This document shows, piece by piece, positions 1-7,200 of a stretch of DNA of 8,252 nucleotides. Positions within the stretch are counted from its first letter, which is position 1. The number at the start of each line of letters is the position of its first letter. The notes below the pieces were generated by a model. It was not told the DNA's origin. It searched no databases and worked only from the letters and a program-made list of their open reading frames with translations. Made by a program: the position numbers and the translations under genes. The DNA lies in contig WFTN01000015.1 of the NCBI GenBank assembly GCA_015485455.1, positions 1 to 8,252 on the forward strand. The letters are read 5' to 3'. Source of the DNA: Planctomycetota bacterium (GTDB taxonomy: Bacteria; Planctomycetota; GCA-002687715; DRQF01).

Positions 1-1452
1 GCCCAGGACTTCTTGAATTCTCCAGTCCCCCTTCCGCCCTTGAAGAAAAACTTCGTGGCGGTTGAGTCCGTCGATCGCAATAGCGTCAAAGTTTCGCCTG
101 GAGTGGCCGCCATCGTCGACGGTGTTGAGCTCGATTTCGCCGACCTCATGTGGGTGCTCCTTGAAACCAACCTGGATACAATCGCCAACAACCTCATCGA
201 TATGAAGATGTGCGAGTTAGAAATGCAGCGGGCTGGACTCGAGCTTTCCCAAGAACAATTGGACGAAGAACTGGCAGAGATTTTGCCCCGCTTCGCTCCT
301 AACAAGACTGCGGAACAGCTCATCGCGGATGGCTCCTTCACTCGGGATTACCTGATGCGAACAGCCAGGACTTCCCGCGGGTGGAAGGAGTTGATGTGGA
401 AGGCGAAGAACGTCTCCGAGGAACAACGGACTTCCCAAGCCAACGGTTTTCTGCTTCGCCTCTACAAAGGCGAGTTGGTCAACCGTTACTCCATCATGAT
501 TCGTGGACGTAAACCCGCTCCCCCCAAAGGGGCGATTGCAGCCCTGAGTACCATCATCAAAGGCAAGAAGGTCACCTACAAAGTGCTGCCCTACGAAGCG
601 ATGAATTTCCTCCGAGGAGTCTTGCGGCCGACGACAGTCCTCCAGGGGCAACGTCAAATGGTCTCCAACTTCTTAGTAGAGCGAGCCAAGAACAATGCGG
701 GAGTCATTGTTACCGATTCTGAAATCGAAGGCTACGTCCGAGAAATGCAAGAGAAGTTCAAGCCTCCTTTCAGCTGGAACATGGTCCTTCAAGCAAAGGG
801 ATTAACCCCCGACCAAGAACGTGTCCGCTGGCACAACGTGCAAGCATGGATTCGTACAACGAACGCAGATGTCTCATCGGAGAAGATCCAAGAATTCCGC
901 AAGGCCCACGAAGCCCACTTCCGTTCACGGTATGTCAAAGTGAAGCATATCCTCATCAGTACCGTCGACATGTCCACTGGTCTCAGCAAAGGCGAAAATG
1001 TCGAAGAGAAGGCGAAAGCAAAAGCCGAGAGAATTTTGGAGCTCATCGAAGAAGGTGTTTCCTTTGACGATTTGTGCAAAAAATACTCCGACGATGCCAC
1101 CAATGCCGCTTCTGGTGGACTTTTGCCCCAACCGGTCAAAGAGCTGGGCGGTTCTTACGACCGGGATTTCTCAAAAGCGGCCTGCAAGCTGAACAAGAAA
1201 GGTGAAATTACCGGCCCCGTCAAATCCGTCTTCGGCTGGCACATCATCATGGCAGATGAGGTGAGTCCACCCAAGAGTGGCCCAATTGACTTCTACGACC
1301 CCCGTTATGCCAACTGGATTCGTGATGAATACGAGTCTCACCAGATGACACTCTGGCTGCGCAAGCTTCATGACGAAGCAGAAATCACACTGACGCCTCG
1401 GGACGAACTCCTCAAAATCAAGCAAGCAAAGATCGAGCAGGTTGATCCGTAG
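1..1452 (+). CDS. SurA/PrsA-like peptidyl-prolyl cis-trans isomerase (parvulin), 5'-truncated by the window
   Basis: This is a periplasmic or exported folding factor with a C-terminal parvulin (PpiC-type) rotamase domain, which isomerises Xaa-Pro bonds in client proteins. The frame is open from base 1. The first possible start in view is a TTG at 13, with no ribosome binding site, and no signal peptide is visible, so the true start and export signal probably lie upstream. Counting from the TTG, residues about 307-420 are the parvulin domain: VKHILIS at 309-315, the serine/aspartate/glycine-rich loop YSDDATNAASGGLL at 358-371, and FGWHII at 407-412. Residues about 31-130 and 181-285 are both helical segments resembling the SurA N-terminal chaperone region; each begins with a short beta-type stretch (AAIVDG, TIIKGK). 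The C-terminal tail (421-479) is charged. The gene ends before a strong terminator. The parvulin call is firm; the name SurA or PrsA is not settled because the N-terminus is missing. Confidence 0.9.
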   Translation, partial: AQDFLNSPVPLPPLKKNFVAVESVDRNSVKVSPGVAAIVDGVELDFADLMWVLLETNLDTIANNLIDMKMCELEMQRAGLELSQEQLDEELAEILPRFAPNKTAEQLIADGSFTRDYLMRTARTSRGWKELMWKAKNVSEEQRTSQANGFLLRLYKGELVNRYSIMIRGRKPAPPKGAIAALSTIIKGKKVTYKVLPYEAMNFLRGVLRPTTVLQGQRQMVSNFLVERAKNNAGVIVTDSEIEGYVREMQEKFKPPFSWNMVLQAKGLTPDQERVRWHNVQAWIRTTNADVSSEKIQEFRKAHEAHFRSRYVKVKHILISTVDMSTGLSKGENVEEKAKAKAERILELIEEGVSFDDLCKKYSDDATNAASGGLLPQPVKELGGSYDRDFSKAACKLNKKGEITGPVKSVFGWHIIMADEVSPPKSGPIDFYDPRYANWIRDEYESHQMTLWLRKLHDEAEITLTPRDELLKIKQAKIEQVDP

Positions 1453-1495
1453 AAAGTTCAGTAACCTCGATCCAAAATATCCAACACTAATTCAC

Positions 1496-1522
1496 GGCGG
1501 GGCTCAATGAGCCCCGCCTTTT
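1496..1522 (+). terminator. Rho-independent terminator after the parvulin gene
   Basis: A perfect 10-base-pair G+C-rich stem (GGCGGGGCTC at 1496-1505, GAGCCCCGCC at 1509-1518) encloses a 3-base AAT loop and is followed directly by TTTT. It lies 44 bases past the parvulin stop codon. The opposite strand has no T-run after the stem, so it should work in the plus direction only. Confidence 0.93.
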
Positions 1523-1722
1523 CATTGCGTCAACAGATATCGGCAACCTTCCCGTCAATGTTCCAAGCGACGATTGAAGAAAAACTCATCGAAGAAGGGC
1601 CACGAACTTCCAGCTTCTTGGTCGCCGCAAGTTTTCCTGATTTTTCGCTGTCCACCCATGGCCCAGTTGACGTCTTCATGTTTGGACACTCACCTCTCCG
1701 CTTTGATCTGCTCGATCGTCAC

Positions 1723-1726
1723 GGAG
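1723..1726 (+). promoter_or_regulatory. Ribosome binding site GGAG that fixes the start of the secreted-protein gene
   Basis: GGAG sits 6 bases before the ATG at 1733. That ATG opens directly onto a typical signal peptide. The frame is open further upstream to an ATG at 1574, but the extra 53 residues would bury the signal peptide. No promoter with a good -10 box is evident between the terminator at 1522 and this site. Confidence 0.65.
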
Positions 1727-1732
1727 ATCCCC

Positions 1733-2992
1733 ATGAAACAATTGCAGTTAGTCATTCTGATCGCCCTAGCCATGATTTCTCATAAGACAGTCTTGGCCCA
1801 ATCCATGATCTTTACCACCAAAACTTTTGCTGCCACCCAAGGTGGTCCAGGAGGTGAATTCGAGAACAACGAACTTTTGGTCATTGATGGTCATTTGCTG
1901 GATGCCCGTCATTTCGTCCCCAACACCGCCCTTTCTACCATGCTGGGCGACGCCGACGGAGACTTCAACTTCAACGACTTTGACAAGAACATTGACGCCA
2001 TTGCCCTAGCGACCAACTCACAAGCACCGAATATGACCGGACTTCTTCTGTCTGTAGATCAAACGATGGAAGTCATGGGCGGTACGGTTGTAGACGGCGA
2101 CGTCTTTGCTATTGAAGCAGACGGGCAGATCAATGTGATCTATCCAGAAGTATTCTTTGCCACGGCAACCCAAACATCGACCATTGATGTGGATGCTTTT
2201 CATGAAGCAGCCGACGGGACGCTCTATTTTTCCTTCGCCAACGATGAGGTGACCACCTCCAATAGTTTGGCAACCCAGAACAACGGTGCTGCAAATCTGG
2301 ATGAATCCACAGTCTTTATGATTCTTCCCGGCTCAACCATGGCCCAGATAGCCTTCACTAAGAACGATATCCTGCAGGTCGTTAGCACTGCCATGGGTAC
2401 CACCTTTTCCACCATCGTCGACTTGACCGCTTTTGCCGCCGATCCAGCATCCCCAGGAGATTTCATTTTCGGCATTGGCTCAACCAACTCAGCAATCGAA
2501 GGCCGACTCTTTTCGACCGCAAACGGCGGATCATTCCCCCAACACTTTGGCAACGACATCAATTCCGCAACCCTCGGCTTCATCGACGAGGAAGTATTGG
2601 AAGGCATCGCCTTTCTGCCCACCGACAAGAACACCTTTCGGCTCTTTAGTCCCACAACAGTGCCATCTCCTGCGGGTACCCACAGCTATGCCGTGGAGGG
2701 AGCCACACCGTTTCAAATCGTACAGCTTTTTGCTTCCCACAGCGTCTTTCCTGCACCCTCAACCTTAACCGTTTCGAATATGAGTGGATTCCCCTATATC
2801 TACGTGAACCCTTCTGACCCTCTCTTTGGTATCTCTGTGCAAAGCCTCGATTTTTCTCGCTATGCCAGCAGCACCGGTGCGGCAACTATTACATTTGTCA
2901 CCAACAATCTTCCAGTGGGGCTTAGAATCACAATGCAAGCGGTGGATGTGGCCACAAACACCATCTCCATGCCAGCTTCCGCCGGAATCTGA
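1733..2992 (+). CDS. Secreted protein of unknown function with signal peptide and internal repeats
   Basis: The 419-residue product is probably exported. Residues 1-23 form a signal peptide with a lysine at position 2, a hydrophobic core, and VLA just before Q23, a plausible signal peptidase I site. Residues 73-84 (DADGDFNFNDFD) look like a calcium-binding EF-hand or dockerin-type loop. Next come two or three diverged copies of a unit with the pattern 'DA..., G-L-hydrophobic-hydrophobic-S, ...DVF/TVF' (about 87-142, 153-222 and a weaker 229-265). Residues about 345-419 are rich in beta-type sequence (GFPYIYVNPSDP, LRITMQAVDV) and resemble the C-terminal domains common on planctomycete secreted proteins; that likeness is from memory, not a search. 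There are only two lysines after the signal peptide's early part up to residue 90 and no cysteine at the cleavage site, so it is not a lipoprotein. It stands alone between two terminator-like signals, so it is probably monocistronic. No enzyme motif was recognised. Confidence 0.8.
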   Translation: MKQLQLVILIALAMISHKTVLAQSMIFTTKTFAATQGGPGGEFENNELLVIDGHLLDARHFVPNTALSTMLGDADGDFNFNDFDKNIDAIALATNSQAPNMTGLLLSVDQTMEVMGGTVVDGDVFAIEADGQINVIYPEVFFATATQTSTIDVDAFHEAADGTLYFSFANDEVTTSNSLATQNNGAANLDESTVFMILPGSTMAQIAFTKNDILQVVSTAMGTTFSTIVDLTAFAADPASPGDFIFGIGSTNSAIEGRLFSTANGGSFPQHFGNDINSATLGFIDEEVLEGIAFLPTDKNTFRLFSPTTVPSPAGTHSYAVEGATPFQIVQLFASHSVFPAPSTLTVSNMSGFPYIYVNPSDPLFGISVQSLDFSRYASSTGAATITFVTNNLPVGLRITMQAVDVATNTISMPASAGI

Positions 2993-3212
2993 ACAGGATT
3001 CAAAAGAAATTTAGAATCAGATGAAACCAATCACAAATTTAGGCGTCAGAGCTGAAGAAACCTCTTGGTGTGACAATACAGAATAGGTGCTCGAAAGTGG
3101 CGTGGCCTTCTTTCTCAATCTCGTGAGAATCCGATGCTCTGATAGCACTCTTGTCTGCAAAGTCGTCAATAGCGCGAGCTTGGGATTCATGTGATCGGCG
3201 CAACTCCGCAGC

Positions 3213-3252
3213 GAGCGTCCTTCGATAGCGAAATTCGAAGGCGCTCTTTCTT
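3213..3252 (+). terminator. Probable intrinsic terminator ahead of the repeat-protein operon
   Basis: GAGCG (3213-3217) and CCTTCGA (3219-3225) pair with TCGAAGG (3235-3241) and CGCTC (3242-3246), giving a 12-base-pair stem with one bulged T (3218) and a 9-base loop. TTTCTT follows directly. It fits as the end of the transcript of the secreted-protein gene, although it is 220 bases past that stop codon. It lies before the candidate promoter, so it would not attenuate the downstream operon if that promoter is right. Confidence 0.6.
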
Positions 3253-3253
3253 G

Positions 3254-3282
3254 TTGCAGCCGACCAGAATTACCTCTAAGAT
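3254..3282 (+). promoter_or_regulatory. Candidate sigma-70-type promoter for the three-gene operon
   Basis: TTGCAG (3254-3259) and TAAGAT (3277-3282) are separated by exactly 17 bases. The match to the consensus is modest (3 of 6 and 4 of 6). A transcript would begin near 3289, which is downstream of the GTG at 3288 and about 26 bases before the ATG at 3315. The position between a terminator and a ribosome binding site adds support, but the boxes alone are weak. Confidence 0.35.
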
Positions 3283-3299
3283 TTCAAGTGGAGCGTAAC

Positions 3300-3305
3300 G
3301 AAGGG
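3300..3305 (+). promoter_or_regulatory. Ribosome binding site GAAGGG for the repeat-protein gene
   Basis: GAAGGG lies 9 bases before the ATG at 3315. The in-frame GTG at 3288 has no purine-rich site at a useful distance and would add nine charged residues in front of the membrane segment, so the ATG is preferred. Confidence 0.6.
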
Positions 3306-3314
3306 TCAAGAAAT

Positions 3315-6044
3315 ATGGCAAGAGCAGATCGGCTTTTCCTCATCTTAGCAATCGTGTTTATGGCCATTGCCGCTGGCACTTTTGGTCTTGTCTACGGTTC
3401 TAACGAAACCGACGAATTCGACGACACACCGATTGACTTAACAGAGGGGACCAACCTGGCTCATTCTGCCGTTTCCCGCAGTACCGGCCCAGGTCGGCGC
3501 GAAAATACAGGTCCAAAAAATGACAACGACAAACAGAGCGCGGATAAGCCAGTTGAGATCATAACCGAGGAAGGCACCATCGTCGGGACAGTCTTGGACC
3601 ATGAAGGGGAGCCGCTTGCCGAGGTCGCCGTTTCCAGCAAGATGTTCTTCCCCTATGGCCAACTCAACTATGGTTTGATCCGAAAACACCAAGGTTCAGC
3701 GACTACCAATGAGGAAGGCCGATTCAGTATCGAAGTCCCCACCAACGGTCTTCACCGTGTCCGCTTTCGCCATTTGGCATTTGCTCCCCACATTGAAACG
3801 GATGTAGCTGCGGGGGCAGATCTCAAAGTACAACTCAAGGTGGGTGGTGCGATCAAGATCAAAGTCACAGCCCAGGAAACTGGCAAGGCTGTCGCAGGTG
3901 CCAAGATTACCCTGAAGCAACATAAAGGTGTGTGGTCCGAATCAGGAGTCAGCGACGAGACCGGAACAGCTCTTATCTACGGTATTTACGTCGGGGATAT
4001 TTACGTCTCTCTTCAGGCCAAAGACTTCGTTCCTATCAAGGATCAATTGGTCAACATCGAACAGGGAAAAATCACAGAACTTGCAGTGACGATGGGAGCC
4101 GGCCGTGCCATTAAGGGCATCGTCACCAACAAAGAGGGTGAGTGGATTGCCAAGGCGACCATCAAAGTCGGAACAGAGACGGTCACCGGGGACGATTTCG
4201 GGCGTTTTCGGATTGGTGGTTTGGAGAAAAAGACTCAAAACATTCAAGTCTTTGCCGAAGGATACTTGACTCACAATCGTACCGTCGGTTTGGCCGGTAG
4301 CCGTGAAACTGCTGACCTGAAAATCGAATTGGACAAGGGTGGTACCCTCAACGTGACCGTCTTCGATGAGAAAGGCAGCGAAGTTCCCAACGTCGAAGTG
4401 AAGATTTTCGAGACATGGGGCGGTGACTATATGTACAGCTCCAACGACACCAGACTCAAAGCCACAACAGATGAGAACGGTCGAGCGACCATCTCCGGCA
4501 TTCGACGGCAAAGCTGGAGTCAGTATCGCATTCGAGCCACGGCAAAAGGTTGGGCCGACACATTCTCCAAGAAGTTTAAGATCAAGACTGAACAGAAGGA
4601 AAAGGACTTCACACTCATCATGCGGAGCGGCGGCTTGGTCGCTGGCCAAGTCAACGGTGAGAACGGCGCCCCAATCAAGGGTGTCAAAATGACTCTTTCC
4701 CCCGCCAATGTCTACGAGTGGAACGACCAGGGCCAAGGCAATTCGAAGTACATGCTCACTGGTGAAGATGGCAAATTCTCCTTCAGCCAACTGTCTGAAG
4801 GGAAGTACCGTGTTTCTGCTACCGCAAGGGGATTCGCCACACAGTACAAACAAAACATCAAAGTCGTTGGATCGGCCAGCAACGAAGGGGTCGATTTCAT
4901 TCTCAAAGGTGGTGGTATCGTCAAAGGGAGCGTCAAGACAGAAGATGGCAAACCCATCCCCGATGCGCGCATCACCATCAATAGCAACCGAAGCTGGGGA
5001 CGGGGTAAGACCGATGCACAAGGCAACTATGAGATCACCAACTTAGGGGAAGGCCCCTACACAGCCTCCGCCCGGGCAGATGGGTTCTCTGTTGACACCA
5101 AGAAGAAAGTTTTCCCTGTCGAAGATGTTCTTGATTTTGAATTGCGACCCGATGGCTACGCTTGGGGTCAAGTCAAAGACAAGAAAACCAATAAGCCGGT
5201 TCCGCGCTATACAGTCAATCTCCAGAAACAGAGTGGTCGAGGAGAAAACAATTGGCGGACCTATCGTTCGATCTGGGTCCGTGATCGAGCTGGTAAATTC
5301 AAGATCTTCGCTCCAGACGGAACCTACAGGTTGGTCATCGTTTCTCCGGGGCACACAGAATACAAGAAGGATGCCGTGGCTATCTCTGTGACTGCTGAGC
5401 CTGAAGAGCTGGAGATCAAACTCACTCCCGGTGGAGCGGTGGAAGGATGGGTCAAGGACCAATTCGGGAATGGCGTCTCCCATACCGAGATTTACTATCG
5501 TGCGGCGAATGCCGACGAGAACACTAAGTTCTCTCGGTTGGGTCGCACAGAAACCGACGGCTACTTTTACGTCAATTCCTTAGAAACCGGCAACTACGAG
5601 TTTGCTTTCGAACGCAGAAACGTACTGCCCCTCATCTTACGCTCGCCAGTCAGTGTCTTCGCCGGGGAATTGGCCAACGTATCCCTCACAGCACGAAAGC
5701 CGAGTTTGGTTCGCATCTCCGCCGCCACCGAAGACGAAAAGAGAATCAATTGGACACAAGTTCGCATCTATGCTTTAGATGGCCAACCTATTGAGATGCG
5801 TCGCCGTGGATGGAGCAACAAGGGAGCAAACTACGAACTGCGCTACGAAAAGAGCACCTACATCAATCGCAGTCGTGTCCAGCTCATCACCGGGCTCCCT
5901 GGAGGGACCTATCGCATCACAGCTAGATACTCTAACTACCTACCCTTTGAAGATGAATTCAGTATTAAAGACGGTCGCGAAATCGAATTCGAGATCCTCT
6001 TTAAGAAGAAACCTAAGAAGAAAAAGCGAGTTCCCAGCCGTTGA
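3315..6044 (+). CDS. Membrane-anchored protein with nine carboxypeptidase-regulatory-like (CarboxypepD_reg) repeats
   Basis: The 909-residue product has one N-terminal hydrophobic segment (about residues 6-28, after MARADR) that serves as a signal anchor or uncleaved signal. An acidic and then polar linker without predicted fold follows to about 85. The rest is nine tandem beta-sandwich-like units of about 70-100 residues, starting near 87, 177, 263, 342, 439, 532, 613, 706 and 795. Typical units carry a GG-x-hydrophobic start with G-x-V, a G-x-P-I/V turn, a T-D/N-E-x-G-x-F/Y strand and a G-x-Y-x-V/I-x-A-x-A/G-x-G/F strand, the hallmarks of CarboxypepD_reg (transthyretin-like) domains. No peptidase motif is present, so the repeats are probably structural or binding modules outside the inner membrane. 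The C-terminus is a lysine-rich tail (KKKPKKKKR). The stop codon overlaps the next start by 4 bases. What it binds cannot be read from sequence. Confidence 0.85.
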   Translation: MARADRLFLILAIVFMAIAAGTFGLVYGSNETDEFDDTPIDLTEGTNLAHSAVSRSTGPGRRENTGPKNDNDKQSADKPVEIITEEGTIVGTVLDHEGEPLAEVAVSSKMFFPYGQLNYGLIRKHQGSATTNEEGRFSIEVPTNGLHRVRFRHLAFAPHIETDVAAGADLKVQLKVGGAIKIKVTAQETGKAVAGAKITLKQHKGVWSESGVSDETGTALIYGIYVGDIYVSLQAKDFVPIKDQLVNIEQGKITELAVTMGAGRAIKGIVTNKEGEWIAKATIKVGTETVTGDDFGRFRIGGLEKKTQNIQVFAEGYLTHNRTVGLAGSRETADLKIELDKGGTLNVTVFDEKGSEVPNVEVKIFETWGGDYMYSSNDTRLKATTDENGRATISGIRRQSWSQYRIRATAKGWADTFSKKFKIKTEQKEKDFTLIMRSGGLVAGQVNGENGAPIKGVKMTLSPANVYEWNDQGQGNSKYMLTGEDGKFSFSQLSEGKYRVSATARGFATQYKQNIKVVGSASNEGVDFILKGGGIVKGSVKTEDGKPIPDARITINSNRSWGRGKTDAQGNYEITNLGEGPYTASARADGFSVDTKKKVFPVEDVLDFELRPDGYAWGQVKDKKTNKPVPRYTVNLQKQSGRGENNWRTYRSIWVRDRAGKFKIFAPDGTYRLVIVSPGHTEYKKDAVAISVTAEPEELEIKLTPGGAVEGWVKDQFGNGVSHTEIYYRAANADENTKFSRLGRTETDGYFYVNSLETGNYEFAFERRNVLPLILRSPVSVFAGELANVSLTARKPSLVRISAATEDEKRINWTQVRIYALDGQPIEMRRRGWSNKGANYELRYEKSTYINRSRVQLITGLPGGTYRITARYSNYLPFEDEFSIKDGREIEFEILFKKKPKKKKRVPSR
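3573..5999 (+). repeat. Nine diverged protein-level tandem repeats (beta-domain array)
   Basis: The repeat is visible only after translation; the nucleotide sequence is diverged and shows no long direct repeats. Units 5, 6 and 8 keep the consensus best (GGLVAGQV, GGGIVKGSV, GGAVEGWV, each followed 25-55 residues later by a D-G-x-F/Y or Q-G-x-Y strand). Unit 2 and the last unit are the most diverged; the last lacks the GG start and begins at KPSLVRIS. Confidence 0.75.
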
Positions 6045-6781
6045 CCAAGTCCTTCAAACTCTATTCTGTCATCTTCTTCATTGGCTTGTGCTTCGCAGCT
6101 TGGTCGGCCTATCAATGGAAAGACACAGTCGACAATCGTTTTGATCTGGCAGAAAACCACCCGAAGAAGTATACCCCCCCTCCAGAAAAGAAAACTGACG
6201 CTCATTCCTACCATCGCCCGGGCCGTTTCGCCGCAATACGGGTGTTTCATGGCGAGGCGAACATAAGAAAACAGCCACAGCCTCTATTTTGGGCCAAAGG
6301 AAATCTTCTGGTGATTTCGAAAGTGAATTGGCAGAAACCTGACCTGGCCTATGAATGCAGCAAGATCTCCCGTGCCACCCTTCATCAGATGATCGATGAT
6401 GTGGAGTTGCTTCCGAAAAGAGCCAAAGCCGACGACGATTTGGTGTTAACGCGCACCTTGGCCAATGGAACAAAAGCCATATACTACCTGCCTCAAGCCC
6501 AACTTAGAAAGTTCTTGAGCTCCTGGCTCAAGCCTAAGCCATGGAAACCTTATGTCCTGCAAGCACTGACGATTTTCGGAATTAAGAAAGAAGACGATGC
6601 GACTTATCCTCCCTGGCCTTTCCGGCGTTTGAACATGAAGAAGATCTTAAGTGAGAGCCCCGTGATGGTAGGAAAGCAGGAAACTGTTCGTCGCATCCAA
6701 AAATTGTATCGTCATCCCCAGTTTTATCGGCAAGGCAAGCTCTGCGGCTTCTTCAGCATTCTGGCACGAGTTGATCGATGA
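6041..6781 (+). CDS. Membrane-anchored protein of unknown family, TTG start, coupled to the repeat-protein gene
   Basis: I do not recognise this 246-residue protein. The chosen start is the TTG at 6041, whose bases overlap the preceding TGA stop (TTGA). It gives an N-terminus with basic residues followed by a hydrophobic segment (about 7-24), a signal anchor or uncleaved signal peptide; a later start would lose it. A proline-rich linker (PPPEKK near 45-51) leads to a basic, mixed alpha/beta-looking soluble region, with no catalytic motif I can name. There is no clear ribosome binding site, as expected if ribosomes reinitiate after the upstream gene. The stop overlaps the next start as ATGA. 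The continuous frame, the anchor and both overlaps make it a real gene; the function is unknown. Its soluble part is probably extracytoplasmic, like that of its upstream partner. Confidence 0.75.
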   Translation: MTKSFKLYSVIFFIGLCFAAWSAYQWKDTVDNRFDLAENHPKKYTPPPEKKTDAHSYHRPGRFAAIRVFHGEANIRKQPQPLFWAKGNLLVISKVNWQKPDLAYECSKISRATLHQMIDDVELLPKRAKADDDLVLTRTLANGTKAIYYLPQAQLRKFLSSWLKPKPWKPYVLQALTIFGIKKEDDATYPPWPFRRLNMKKILSESPVMVGKQETVRRIQKLYRHPQFYRQGKLCGFFSILARVDR

Positions 6782-7200
6782 TTTCCCCATGGCTCTTTGA
6801 CAAGATCCTCAAGATAGGCATCATCATCGGGTGTTTTTGGCTTATAGGCACGGCCTTTTCAGTAGAGCCAGACGGACGGGGATTTGGGTCTCATGAGCAA
6901 TTGGGTTTGGAACCCTGTGGTTATCTCAAGAGCCATGGGCATCCTTGCCCCACTTGCGGCATGACAACGTCTTTTGCCCACACCGTTCGGCTGCAGATCC
7001 CCAGTGCCCTCGCCGCCAATCCAGCAGGCACCCTCCTTTGCCTCCTGTGCTTGGTGCTCCCCGGGATACTCGTCCATTCTATGCTCACAGGAGAACCGGT
7101 TGGGCGCTTCTTCATAGGAAAGTGGACCGGGTATTGGATTTTCATAGCCCTCTTCATCTTCGGGGTATCATGGACTTACAAGATTCTCACTTATGGCTAA
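6778..7200 (+). CDS. DUF2752 family small membrane protein
   Basis: The 140-residue product has three likely membrane segments, about residues 11-29, 83-102 and 117-134. Between the first and second lies the family signature CPTCGMTTSF (57-66), preceded by another cysteine at 47 (EPCGY), and the second segment is entered through NPAG (81-84), both typical of DUF2752 proteins. The family's biochemical role is not established; the paired cysteines could bind a metal or be redox active, which is inference only. The length is typical of the family. Its ATG overlaps the upstream stop codon (ATGA), so translation is probably coupled, and it is the last gene of the operon. It ends 7 bases from the stop codon of the convergent rsgA. 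Confidence 0.85.
   Translation: MISPWLFDKILKIGIIIGCFWLIGTAFSVEPDGRGFGSHEQLGLEPCGYLKSHGHPCPTCGMTTSFAHTVRLQIPSALAANPAGTLLCLLCLVLPGILVHSMLTGEPVGRFFIGKWTGYWIFIALFIFGVSWTYKILTYG

Larger units (their letters stand above)
2993..3314. other. Intergenic region of 322 bases with no convincing gene
   Basis: No open frame of useful length with a start and ribosome binding site was seen on either strand. It contains a small hairpin (TTCTCA at 3112-3117 pairing with TGAGAA at 3124-3129, 6-base loop), then the larger terminator-like hairpin, the candidate promoter and the ribosome binding site listed separately. The 220 bases between the stop codon at 2992 and the hairpin at 3213 could be a long 3' untranslated region or hide a small RNA; nothing in the sequence decides this. 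Confidence 0.6.

Noticed and set aside
217..657. Minus-strand open frame within the parvulin gene, and similar antisense frames elsewhere
   Set aside because: They are antisense to well supported genes and show no domain or start signal.
1667..1695. TTGACG as a -35 box for the secreted-protein gene
   Set aside because: The hexamer is good, but at 16-18 bases downstream there is only CTCACC or TCACCT, which does not resemble a -10 box.
1574..1732. Upstream extension of the secreted-protein gene to the ATG at 1574
   Set aside because: The 53 extra residues would put a signal peptide in the middle of the protein, and the internal ATG at 1733 has a good ribosome binding site.
1507..1785. Small plus-strand open frame of 92 codons
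   Set aside because: It begins inside the terminator stem, overlaps the secreted-protein gene in another frame, has no ribosome binding site, and its residues show no recognisable pattern.
3288..3314. GTG start at 3288 for the repeat protein
   Set aside because: It has no ribosome binding site, adds a charged stretch before the membrane anchor, and would lie just before the predicted transcription start.
3942..5021. Open frame of 359 codons on the minus strand
   Set aside because: It lies wholly inside the repeat-protein gene in antisense. Its translation shows no domain, signal or low-complexity logic of its own, and the sense strand carries clear repeated domains, so it is a by-product of the sense codon usage.
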